Assembly (NCBI GenBank): GCA_963921425.1
Contig: OY992839.1
Span: forward strand, 7,481,409 to 7,545,408
From: Dryas octopetala
Taxonomy: Eukaryota > Streptophyta > Magnoliopsida > Rosales > Rosaceae
DNA length: 64,000 nucleotides
Reading direction: 5' to 3'
Both the position numbers and the translations under genes were made by a program. Under the pieces are notes generated by a model. It did not search any database. It was not told the origin of the DNA and saw nothing but the letters and a program-made list of their open reading frames with translations. This document shows, one piece after another, positions 43,925 to 55,500 of the stretch; positions within the stretch are counted from its first letter, which is position 1; the number at the start of each line of letters is the position of its first letter.

Positions 43925-46900
43925 CTAAGCTAATTTTTCACTAGCACGTTTTATCTGTAGGGCAGCTTTAACAACATTTCCCCTTGTAATGATCCCAACC
44001 TTTTAACAAGGAAAAGAAAACCAATCAGGAACAACATGCCACAATTCAGCATCTAACAAATAAGAAATTTATTTATTTTTTGAAAGGAAACAAAATCCTT
44101 ACCAGCTTGCCATCACTATCTACAACTGGCAGTCGGCGAAATTTTGTTTCAAGCAACAACCTAAGAAAATATAAAGATGGTTTAAACCTGACTGTATTTT
44201 AGCGCACAGAATGTCTGTTGCTACCACATTTTAGCATGAAAAGACAGAATCATAACTTTTACAGGTCAAAGGAATATAAATTGACAATAGTCATAAGAAA
44301 ACTCAACAGCCTCTCAATCTCTCATCAATATTTTCATTCTCAAATAAATTAAGTCACAGAAAATTAAACATTTTACTTCAAGAAATTCTCCTGAGCGACA
44401 AAATATATGGTAGGAAAATTAATTAGATCAATTACCTAGCAGCATCTTCTAGGTTGGTGGTTTCACGAACAACAAGCGGAGCAGATGTCATTAAGTCACC
44501 AACAACTTTTCCATTGGTCTTGCTAAGCAGTTTCTGTATCTCATTGAATGTCTGCCATACCCATCCAGAATTAGAAAGTAATCCACGAAGCAACTAACCA
44601 CACATCGAAGGACTATTAAAAATAAGAGTTAATAGGGGAGCTCTAGATTCTAGGCCGGATACTGTCTTCCACTTTAGTTTTAGTGGACATTCTTCCTGAG
44701 ATAAAACTTATACTACTCACTCACCAGAGAGCACAGGTACAAGTGAAGAAGAACTTACAAGAACATCACACAAATTCTAAAGCTCTACCAGTTGTAGCTT
44801 GTTTGCACATGCAAAGTATATCACTACGTAAGGTAGGGACTAATGCTAACCAACATAACATTTGATCCAACAAGCATTTGTATGACAGAGATTGAATTAT
44901 GCTAGATCTTGAATTCCTGATGAAAGAATACCAAACTGATCTAAGTCATGGCATCATATGATTACTTGAATGGAGCGTAAACAATTTTTCCTATTAAAAA
45001 AAAAATGCCACACAAATTGGACTTCAACTTCAAAATCCAAGAACTTGAAGTATAAAAATAGAGCCATATTTGTTCGGACATATGGATAAAGCTCTATGAA
45101 AACAAAAGGAATTATTATATAGAAACTAAAAAAATGAAAAGCAAAGATTGAATAGCTGAAAAACATGCTTGCACAGAAATTCTAGTGAGAACCTAGCAGT
45201 TTATTCTTGTTGACCAGACATAAATTGTAGTATCACCATAATTTGTCAAATTCCAATGCGGCATCCCTTACTATATATCTGGTAGATACTGGCTGACGCC
45301 ACATACCAGTTAAATGAAAACATGACATAACCAATGGCTTATCAGTATGTTCATTATGTAATATGTAAGCCTACACCAATAGCTATAGCTATAGAAGCCA
45401 TATTCCTAAAAATTTTCAACCCCAACTGTCTTGAAAAAAAAAGCCAGTAAACCACAGGTGGTGTGTATACCAGTTAAATGAAAACATGACACAACCAATG
45501 GCTTATCAGTATGTTCATTATGTAATATGTAAGCCTACACCAATAGCTATAGCTATAGAAGCCATATTCCTAAAAATTTTCAACCCCAACTGTCTTTAAA
45601 AAAAAGCCAGTAAACCACAGGTGGTGTGTGCATGTGTACAACTGGTCTATAGACTCTATACATTATAATTTCATGAAAATTATCAGGAGTTACAAACAAT
45701 GTTATATTCCTACTTAAACGAGAAAGATAACATCCATCATATATTTGTAAAGTTACACTTTGCAGTACAAGAGACAACTTGTAAATAAAAAGAAAAAGAA
45801 AAACAGATGTAGTTAGAAAAAGAACATTTTAACTTACTTTCCAAGAACTATCAACATCTGGAAACAAGTTTGTGTCATTTTGACCACCGCCTGATAGCAT
45901 CAATAAAAATCATAATAAGCTTCCATTTAATTCACTGAAAAGAAGAAAAAAGGAGGAACAAAGTCACATAGAACAAAGCACCACCCAAGGCCGGCCTTGA
46001 GGGCAGTCTGATGAGGTAGCCACCTCAGGTCCCCGATTTTTTACCTTTGAAGAGGGTTCTCAACCCAAGTCCAACCCCTACATTACCTTAGCCCCAAAAA
46101 GTTGATTATGCAAGTTTAATTAGTTACTTTTCAGCTAAAAATATGATAAGTTCTATGTTGAAGATATGTTTGCTGCAATTGGTTAATCTCTTTTTGTATT
46201 ATAGCTTTGCATTATATTTTCTGTGTAAATTATAATGAACCGTTTCTCTTAAATCATTCATCCAAATTTAACCTTATTGTCAAAATCCAAATCCTTTCTT
46301 TTAAATCATTCATCCAAATTAATGAACCCTTAAATTTGGCACGAGATTCCATTAACATTTGTAACATCTCAAATGTTTGCACAAAAAGTCCCGGTTTTCT
46401 TAGGATCAAACTTCACACATTCAGATATCTTGGAATGTCTATCAACCTAATGCTTAACTTAATTCAGTAATTTTGAAAATTCCACCACATTCACTAAACC
46501 GACTTTAAGATTTCCTAACAGGGGACCAAACTCAATAGATATATCAATCTGTTATGTCAAACATGAATGTTGTCTATTATGATATGACAAACTAGAATTT
46601 CTTGTCCTCAAACAAATCCAAAAACCAGAAGCAACACATAGATATAGAAAAATTGAAAGGCCAAAAAAGAGAGTGTAAAATTCAGATCTGGAAACACAAC
46701 ATACCTTTCAAATTTCCGGATATGGAGTCTAACGCTAACAAGTCATAATCCGAAACAACACCAACCTGCAGCAATAATGAAAAGAACCCTCAATCAAGTC
46801 AAGGTATGTAAGCAACACAAACAAACTGATAAATACAGAAAGTTATTGTCACTGTTTCTTTATAAATCTCTATGTATAGATAGAGACTTCAATTTCATGA

Positions 46901-47412
46901 TTTATATATAAAAAAACGAAAATTTAAGAATAAAAAAAGATTTTTTCATGAAATGAAATAGCATATACCAGTTTCCAGTCATCGTCAATCACAGGAAAGC
47001 CGGTAATTCTCTTCTCCACGAGAGCCTCCAATGCTGCAAAAAAAAAAAAAAAAAAAAAAAAAAAACGAAGAATAGCAGTCAGAAAGCAAAGTTTGAGTTT
47101 GAGCTTGAGCTCGAGCTGCACGCATATACCTTGGTCGACGGTTGTGGAGGGCTTGACGACGTGTAGGTGCTCCCTCGTGGTCATGAAATCGCCGACCGTG
47201 AAGTTTCCATTTCTCGGCACTGAATTGGCGACGCCGGCGGCGAGGACCGGGAACCGGGGACGACGGTTGAAGGCGAGAGTGAGGAGACGACGTCGTTTGG
47301 AGAGAGGAGAGGAAAGAGGCAGACAATTGAATGGAGAGGAAAGTGGAAGAATGGAAGAGCAAAGAGGAGAGTAATTGGGCAAAGTGATTGAAATTGGGAT
47401 TGAGCCCATCAT
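43925..47412 (-). CDS. CBSX: CBS-pair protein, chloroplast CBSX1/2 type
   Basis: Seven exons with consensus GT-AG junctions and matching phase: 47412-47130, 47033-46969, 46765-46705, 45890-45838, 44551-44436, 44160-44103, 43999-43925 (stop TAG). They encode 236 residues, the size of Arabidopsis CBSX1. A Ser/Arg-rich transit peptide covers about 1-65. CBS motif 1 starts at FTVGDFMTT (~71) and runs through RITGFPVIDDDWKLVGVVSDYDLL; CBS motif 2 starts at KVVGDLMTSAPLVV (~168) and ends RRLPVVDSDGKLVGIITRGNVV. In Arabidopsis these stromal proteins bind adenine nucleotides and activate thioredoxins. A poly-T tract precedes the exon 2 acceptor. Whether it is CBSX1 or CBSX2 is not settled; family confidence is very high. 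Confidence 0.95.
45304..45631. repeat. 164-bp tandem duplication in CBSX intron 4
   Basis: Positions 45304-45467 and 45468-45631 are direct copies with only a few differences. They lie in the 1.3-kb intron between exons 4 and 5 and do not touch splice sites. Confidence 0.88.
45985..46080. mobile_element. possible hAT-type element end in CBSX intron 3
   Basis: AAGGCCGGCCTTGAGGGCAG followed by CCACCTCAGGTCCCCGA resembles the CAGNGCCGTCCTGA...GGCCCC end of the hAT type at 38538. The matching other end was not located, so this is a fragment or a diverged copy. Confidence 0.4.
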
Positions 47413-48018
47413 AACCAGTAGCTTTTGGTTTTGATGGAGCTAAAGAAGCTGAAGCTGAGCTGAGCAGAGGGATTGTAATTTATTTTTTTATTTTTTATTT
47501 TTGAATATTTTGATTTATTTAATTGGATGGGGTGCTGAGAAATAGGAAGGGTTTTGGGGTTGAAGGTAGATTGAGATTTGAGAGAGCATGTTGTTGAGTT
47601 GTTGTTTGTTTGCTTCTTTCTTTTTCGCATTTGCTTCCGTGTTGGAAAAAAGGGAGGGAGAGTAGGACAACGCCATTTGGGTCGCGCTGTGTGTCTCTGA
47701 CTATTTGCCTATTTGGGACTGGACTTCCCACGCGCCGCGGTAATAGTTTTGGAGGGAGGAGGGATGGTAAATTGAGTGATTTTATTTTACTTATTTAATT
47801 AATCATTTCAATTTGTAAGTGTAAAAAGCCGAAATGGTTGTGCCAACTGCCAAGTCTAATTTTATAATTTGGTTAGTTAGGTTAGGAGGCTATGGAGTTT
47901 ATGAGAAAATTCAAGTCCCATTAATAATCCACCACCAAATTTAATTTTCTTTGGTGTACCTTTTATCCAAACATGTAGTATTAATTCCTAGCATGTTCTA
48001 TTAATAATTATCCATATG
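47413..48018. promoter_or_regulatory. CBSX 5' UTR and promoter region
   Basis: Sequence upstream of the CBSX start codon on the minus strand. No clear TATA box is seen; GA/CT-rich patches near 47640-47670 may be leader. Assignment is by position only. Confidence 0.4.
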
Positions 48019-48023
48019 CATAT

Positions 48024-49080
48024 TGTTTGTGGGAAAATCCACATCAATCCGAACGGCCAATCACGGTTCGACACGTGGCTGGTCAACACCCACTTCGGAA
48101 TTGACTCTCAGTGGTCAAACTTTGACCTCCACATCATCGTTGATCAGCACTTCCTCTGCCAGCTCGGGCCGGATCTCGACGCCGGACCCACCACGTCTGG
48201 TCCGAGCCGAACCGATGATCTTCCAAGGGATTGAGTGCCCATCTTTCCACGGTCATTCCGGTTCGGATCGGCTCGGCATCAAGGTGACCTCCTTTCGAGC
48301 TCTGGCGTCGTCCAGTCAGGACTCAGGGGGACCCCTATCTTTTGGATCGGTTCGGTCTGGAATCCCATGCCCGATCCGATCACATATGGACTTCATGCAC
48401 ACGCATAGGAACATCTGCTCGGCTCGGCTCGACTCTCCGCCACCATTCCCAGGAAGATCACGTCGGAATGAACCGCCACACATAAATGCATCTGACACAC
48501 ATCTTCTGACAGATAGAGTATCCAGTCTGCATTCATGACTACTGGGGCAGTTTGCCTGAACCTTCCAACCTTGCATTTAATGGAGCATTCATTGCAGCAT
48601 TGAATGCTGAGGAGGTGAGCAGCTGAACATGCAACTAGTTCTGACCAGGCTCGTGGGTCACTGGCAACCTTTCATTCACACGCAGGTATCTTACCCATCA
48701 GGTTTTCCTTTGCTTATATATATCAACTCATATGTGCAAAAACCAAGAGGATTATCAACCTACCCACAAGCACTTACACAAAAATTTCCACTCACCAAAG
48801 AGCTTACCCAACTTGCTGAGAATAATCCAGAACATTTGCCTTGTTCTTCCTATTCTCCCAAGTTCATCCTCTGTTCTTCCTCATCCCCCATCAAACACCA
48901 TCACTGACTTCATCATCGGAGCGTGTTTGGCTGGTACCACACCGGTCCATCTCCTTTGATCTTGTTTCTTTCGCATGAAGATCCCAATCAACATCCATTC
49001 CATCATCCAGCAAAGCATCTGATCAGCCAGATCAGCTATTCTAAGTTGTTGCATCCACCTTACGAGAATTTGCATCAACA
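48024..49080 (+). mobile_element. solo LTR of a second LTR-retrotransposon family
   Basis: 1057 bp starting TGTTTGTGGG and ending GCATCAACA (TGTT...AACA), flanked by a perfect 5-bp duplication, CATAT, at 48019-48023 and 49081-49085. A TATATATAT box near 48715 and a downstream leader-like region fit the LTR plan in plus orientation. No gag, pol, primer site or second LTR adjoins it, so the internal part was lost by LTR-LTR recombination. Its sequence is unrelated to the Tat LTRs at 4474 and 20007. Age cannot be estimated from a single LTR. Confidence 0.82.
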
Positions 49081-49085
49081 CATAT

Positions 49086-50339
49086 CTCATTACTTAATTA
49101 ACTCCTATCACGTTCCATTTAGTAATCTTCAATATGACCAAGTTTTATATCTTTTCATAAACTGACAAATGAAATATTGAAATTGTTATGTGAAAGGGTT
49201 TGAACATTAAACAGAGTGAAATATGGACTGAATGCATACCTCAAGACTAATAAAATTGTGGGGTATTTTATTCATTACCTCCAAATGCTCACCACTTTCC
49301 CCGCCAACTTTGTTTTTCCTCAAATATAATTTTGCTCTCATTTCAATTTATTCAAAAATAAAACACAACCCATCCCCCACCCCTCCACCTCTTTTCAGTG
49401 CCTTTCCTCCCGTTGGTGAGGTAGCGGCTTCTTCCTCCAAATCTGGCCAACCACGTTCATTTCTTTCTCTGTATATCTCTATTTTTATCTCTCTCTCTTT
49501 CCTTTTTTTCGGTGGACCTATCCGTTCTTAGAGCCAATAAGGTTGCAAGTGTCATTTATGTGTCCACTTAAGAAAAAAAGAGAGAGACAAAAAAAATGGT
49601 ATGAATAGAACTCCCCATTATTTATTAGGCTTGAGTTTTGCATTTAGTTCATATTCAATGCTCGAACCCTTTCACAAGATAACACTTTCAGTCTTTTATT
49701 TGTCAATTTAGGAAAAAGATCGTTATGTGGCAAGTGCATGCCGTGGTTAATATTTCATTGTTTGGCTCAGAGTCTCAACACGTGGCCTCATGCATTTAGT
49801 CCATATTCAATGTTTACACCATTTTACAAAACAACAGTTTTCAATCTTTTGTTTGTCAATTTAGAAAAGGAGATTACAATGTGGCAATGCATGCAATGGT
49901 TAAATTTGCATTGTTTTGCTCAAAGTCTTGACGGTGTGTTCCTCATGTATGATAAAAAAAAAATTTGACATTAATTTGTTTGAAAAATTGAATTATTTTT
50001 TTCAAGAGAAAATTCATTGAAAAATTTTCTGACAGGGAAACACACAATGTAAAACGAAAAATGCCTAATTCGAGACAATTTTGTGCTCATGTTGTGCTAT
50101 GCTTGATTAGGCTAAAAACTCTAAATCAACTCGGTCTATTTACTTATGTTATGCTCATGTTGGCCCAATCCACTTCATGCTCATGTTATGCCGTACACAT
50201 TTTAATCATATTGTACCTGTATTGTGCTCGTATTGTGCCCATTTTAAATTAGATTTTACCATAATATGGAATACGAACTTCACAATCAGCATGTAACATG
50301 GACACATGTCACATGGTATGGCCCCAAAGTCCCAATCCT
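49086..50339. repeat. intergenic DNA with a ~155-bp direct duplication
   Basis: No gene. Positions about 49634-49785 and 49786-49945 are diverged direct repeats (shared phrases TTTGTCAATTTAG, GTGGCAA, CATGC...GGTTAA, CTCA.AGTCT). A third partial copy lies at 50813-50910. Confidence 0.65.
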
Positions 50340-50625
50340 CTACACCAACCTCGTAAATGCAAAACATACCTTATCTAGAAAAATGTACCGTTACTTGTAG
50401 TTGTAGACTTTGTAGTTGTATGTACGGTTGTACCCCTCACACAGCTTGCATTCGACACATCCTGACCATTTAAAAGACTTTGTCATCCTAGGCCCCACCG
50501 CCTTTTGATCAACGGCTGAGATCGTGTCCCTCTTAGATCATCCTCACCTCCTATATCTCAACACTCATAGTTGTCGTTTCTACTCTTTTAGTGCAGTTTC
50601 ATCTGCTCTCAACAAAAATAAAACT

Positions 50626-50675
<50 letters not shown>

Positions 50676-50790
50676 GCGCTACTACTCACTGGCAACCTCA
50701 GTCTCCCTTCGTCAGATCTTTGTCTATTTATCCCTCCACAGCTCAACTCCCTTCTTTCCTGCCCACTCAATAAAGGAAAAAAAGAAAAAG
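50340..50790 (+). pseudogene. decayed copy of the poly(A)-binding protein 5' region
   Basis: This block is collinear with 51940-52370 upstream of the PABP gene: CCTTATCTAGAAAA, GGCCCCACCGCC, GATCAACGGCTGAGATCG, CACCTCCTATATC, TTTAGTGCAGTTTCA, CTATTTATCCCTCCA. It lacks the coding exon and carries a (CT)n expansion at 50630-50673. It appears to be a duplicated promoter plus leader that has decayed; whether it still drives transcription is unknown. Confidence 0.8.
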
Positions 50791-51939
50791 AGAAAGGGTT
50801 TGAAAAGAAAAATACAAATTTGTCAATTTAAGAAAAGAAATTGTAACGTGACGAAGCATGCAACGGTTAAATTTGCATAGTTCTGCTTAGAGTCTCAACG
50901 TGTATGTCTCATAAAACTTATGTTGAAAACAATCAAAAAGAATATGTTAGGAATTAATTACATATGCATATGACAAGTAAGCTTAATTGGCAATTAATAC
51001 GCATATGGCAATTGACTAACTATGCATATGGCGATTGACCCTAACGTACGCAAAGAAAATTTGGATGTGGATTATTGATGACATGTAGACTTGGCACGAC
51101 AATTTTCGGTTTTTATTTGGAAAATATTTAATATTCATTGCACAAACTCTTTGACAAACTAAATTTCATTTTCCATAATAAAAGAAATTCATTTTCCCAT
51201 TTTTTTTTATTTTATATCCTCCCATTAGAAAAAAAGAAATAGCCTAATGAATTATGCAATGTTATGATTGTCTAATAAAAGTAATGAACTGATGATCACT
51301 ATGTTTGAATTGATTTAAGAAAAAAAAATAGAGTTTAATTATTTTAATATTTTTTATTTGAAAAAAACAATTTGTATTTTTTTCTTCAAATAAAGCCCTT
51401 ATTTATTTTTTAAATAAAGCTCATTGACCATTGACTGGTCAAAGAAATATGTCATTATTTTTAAGAGTATAGAAATGAGTTTACCTCATACTTTTCTAAG
51501 GTACAGAATGAGCCCAAAATTTCATAATTAAAACTTAATATAAAGCCGACAAACCAAGATTTGAGAAAGAAGTCAAAATACATTGTCGAACACTCAAAAA
51601 TTGACGTCGAGCGTTTGGGGCCTAATATGTGTTAAAAATAACAACTAATAGACCAATATTATGTAATATGAAATAGTTACTAATATTATTGAATTTTAGT
51701 TAGAATTTTAAAAGTCATAAGACTTTAGACTTTAGTCAATAAATTATAAAATTAAAGAACTTAAATAAAAGTTTCTCTTGATTTTTAAATAAATATAATT
51801 TTTTTAAAATTGAATAATAGATATAATTTTACAACTGCATGAAACATGAGTTTGAGTCGTTTGACAGTAAAGCAGCACCCCACTCGCTCGAAAGCCGCGT
51901 GGTGCCCAAAAGGCCCACAGCCCACAGCCCCCACACCAA
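50791..51939. other. intergenic, no gene; third copy of the 49.6-kb repeat
   Basis: AT-rich. Positions 50813-50910 belong to the direct-repeat family at 49634-49945. Nothing else was recognised. Confidence 0.5.
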
Positions 51940-52571
51940 ACCCCCGCCAAAACCTACCTTATCTAGAAAATCTACCGCGTTACTTACATCTCACAACCTC
52001 CGACACATCTCGACCGTCGAATCCCACATAAGACCTCGTCATCCGTGGGCCCCACCGCCATCCGATCAACGGCTGAGATCGCATCCCCCTTACACCATCC
52101 TAGGTTCACCCGCACCCACCTCCTATATCAACACTCGCAGCTGCCGTTTCTACTCCTTTAGTGCAGTTTCAGCTGCCCTCAGCAGAAAAAACCATCCTTC
52201 CCTATTTTCTCTCTATCTCTCTCTCTACGTTTCTCTCTCCTCACCCAACTCTATCTTCTCACGCGCCGCCACCCACCGGCGGCCTCAGCCCCCATCCGTC
52301 GGATCTCCGACTATTTATCCCTCCACTCCCTTCCCTCTCCTCCTCCACTCGAAAAATCAAAAAGAAAAAAATATTCCATTTTTATTTTCTCACTAACTTT
52401 TTATCGAGCAGTTGGAGAGCGTCAGTAGTGTCTTGTTGAGTTGTTGCTTTATTCTTCCTCGGTTTTTTCTGAATAACAAAGAGGAGAGGGAAGATTTATC
52501 GAAAATAAGAAGACAAAATTTGAAAAATTCGAAATCAAAAAGTTAGGGTTTTTTTGTTGTTGTTGCGGAAG
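51940..52571 (+). promoter_or_regulatory. promoter and 5' UTR of the PABP gene
   Basis: A TATA-like CTATATCAAC lies near 52127. It is followed by a long CT-rich leader with ACGCGCCGCC and CTATTTATCCCTCC, then an A-rich stretch before the ATG at 52572; A-rich leaders are bound by PABP itself in other organisms. The block is duplicated at 50340-50790. Exact start sites are inferred. Confidence 0.55.
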
Positions 52572-55500
52572 ATGGCGCAAGTTCAGGTTCCAGCTCAGAA
52601 TGCGAACGCGGCAGCGGCGGCTGCCAACGGTGGTGGGGCCAACCAGTTCGTGACGACCTCGCTTTATGTTGGCGATCTCGACCAGAGCATCACGGATTCG
52701 CAGCTCTACGACCTGTTTAACCAGCTGGGTCAGGTGGTTTCGGTTAGGGTTTGCAGGGACTTGTCCACCCGGAGGTCGCTTGGATACGGCTATGTCAATT
52801 ACAGCAACCCACAAGATGGTGAGTAGTTTTTGATTCAATTTGGTTTTGTATCTAAAATGTTCTATATGGGTTTTGAAGCTCGTTTGTATTGTTATTCTGG
52901 GTTACTTAGTGTTTCATATATGATTTAGATCATGGGTTTTTTTTTTGTTAGCTGAATACGGACGCTTAGTAAAAAATGCAACATTGCTTTTTGGTGATTT
53001 GTTATTGTAAGCTGAACATGGACTCAGCTCATTATTGTGATTTTTCTTTGCAAGTAACAATCTTTTAGGTGGTGAGTGGATCCATTTATAAATAATTGTG
53101 GATTGTGCAGTTAATTGTTAAAAGAAATGGTAACTAAGTGAAAGGTTTAGTTCTGGGAGGTGGGGGAAGCGAATTAAAGTATGTGGTGTTTTTCCTCGGT
53201 TTAATTTTCAATGCTTGTGAACGAGTGTTGCAATTTCTTCAAAAATAGTTTTAAGAGAATAATATAAGAACTCGTAGTTGTCAGTATGTTCATTATTGGG
53301 TGCGGGCATTGAGTAGAATGCTTATTAGGGGGTTAGGCTTAAGTGTGGGTGCATGGTGCCTGTTTTCTAATTTCAATGTAGTAGTCTTTTACATGGATAT
53401 GGAACATGGTGCTTGTTTTGTTTTTTGTTTGTTTGTGTGTTTTTTCTTTTTTTTTTTGTGGGTTGTCTTCCTGCTGATGTATTTTTAAAATTTAAGTAAT
53501 AATGATTCGGCACCTGTTGGTGAGGTTTGTAATGTTGAGATTCTGGCTATTACGGTACAAGTTCTCTTGTCATTTCCTTAGGATTTCCGTTGGCCTCTTT
53601 AGTAAAGGCTCCCATTTGGGTTGATACAAGAAAGAGCATATATGTCCTCTAACTGAATTACGTTATGGTCATATTGTGGTTCCTTCCTGTCAAGGACCTT
53701 TCATTTTACCCTATGAACTCAATATATTAACCAGGAATTAGGTTGTCTAGGTTTATAATTTGAGTGTCTGCATATTTTTCCGTTTTCTTACTACTATTTG
53801 GGATAATTTAATAGCTGTTTTGTAGAAATATATTTGGAAGATGCATTTGTGACCTTTGGTTACAGATGATGGTGTATTCTTCCCCATTGTTTCTGAGATA
53901 TTAAAATTTGTAATTTTTGGTTCTATTTCATGGTTTATTTGTTTATTTTTATTTTTATTTTGCTCCTGCAACGGTCAATAAGGAGGATTTCTTCAGACTT
54001 TTCCAGGCCTCTTAAAATTTAGAAATTTTCTCTGTCACTGCATCAATTAGAAAAAATGAGATACATAGCTTCTTTCCTGTAAACAGTCATGGCACTGAAA
54101 CAATTGAGTTGAACAAGTACTTGCTGGAAAGATTTTCTTTTTCTTTTTTGTATGTTTTTATTAGAAGAACCGCATGGTGACTTACAGCCAAAACTTGGAT
54201 ATCCCCATATTATTGAGTAGAGGTCAGTTGGGAGGCCTTCCTCTTATTGATTGAGCTATGTTTTATTTGTCTTAAGATTCTTAGCTATGCTTGCTTTGGC
54301 TTATGACTTGGAGCTATGTTTGCTTCATCTTATGTATTTTGCTATGCTTTCTTTACCTTATGATTTTGAGCTATGTTTTCTTTATCTTATGCTTTTGAGC
54401 AATGTTTTTCTTTTTCTTATAATTCTTATATCATAAGGATTGAACTGAAATGCTTAAAAGAACTTCTTCACAGTGATATGTGCCTCATGACTATCTCCAT
54501 ATATGCATTATTATATTTTGTTCTTGAAATAGAGTATAGGGGTGGGCACAAGTCTGGCCAAATTGGGTTGGGATCCAATTCAGCATTGACCTGATGATCA
54601 GGTTGTGATTTTTCAATCGTCGAATTGGTTGCGTTTGAAACCGGGCTAATAATATAGCCGAAAATATAATAAGCTTGGTAGGCCCAAATGTAAATACACG
54701 GCCTACACAAGCTCAAGCCCATTTGCTAAAGCTGTAGTAGTACTTCTAGAAGAGGAAAAAGATTGAAAATTTCCAAATCTTGTACCATTATATATGAATT
54801 AGTTCAGGTTGGGTTTTCAGGTCCAAAAATTATTAAAGCTGAGGCAAACTGATTCTTTTGAGTTGAACAGTATAGACCAGATTCAACCTGGATTGCGAAA
54901 GTAACCAAGCTGACCTGGTGGGTTTTGAAGGGTTGGGCTGAGAATGCCCATCCCTAATAGAGATGCATGTATTTGTTCCCTTCTTTTCTTTTGCGTGGTG
55001 TTAGAATTGCCAATACTCTTTTTTCTTTTTAATTTTACTTACACCTTTAGTTGAAATTGATGGCAGCTGCTAGAGCATTGGATGTGTTGAACTTCACTCC
55101 TGTGAATGGAAAGCCCATTAGGATTATGTACTCTCATCGTGATCCTAGTATTCGCAAAAGTGGGGCTGGAAATATATTTATTAAGGTATTCAAATGATTT
55201 GTATTTTAATGGTTGTCTGGGTTTTACGTGTTTTATCTCCTTGCTGACACTTTTGATTGTATTCATTTTGGCAGAATTTGGACAAAGCTATTGATCATAA
55301 AGCCCTGCAAGATACTTTTTCCGCATTTGGAAACATCCTTTCTTGCAAGGTGGCTACAGACTCCTCTGGACAGTCAAAAGGCTATGGCTTTGTACAATTT
55401 GAGACTGAAGAAGCTGCCCAGAAAGCTATAGAGAAGTTGAATGGTATGCTTTTAAATGATAAGCAAGTTTTTGTCGGACCCTTCCTCCGCAAGCAGGAAA

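Noticed and set aside
48023-48538. 171-codon forward ORF of moderate GC content.
   Set aside because: It lies wholly in the solo LTR and shows no known domain.
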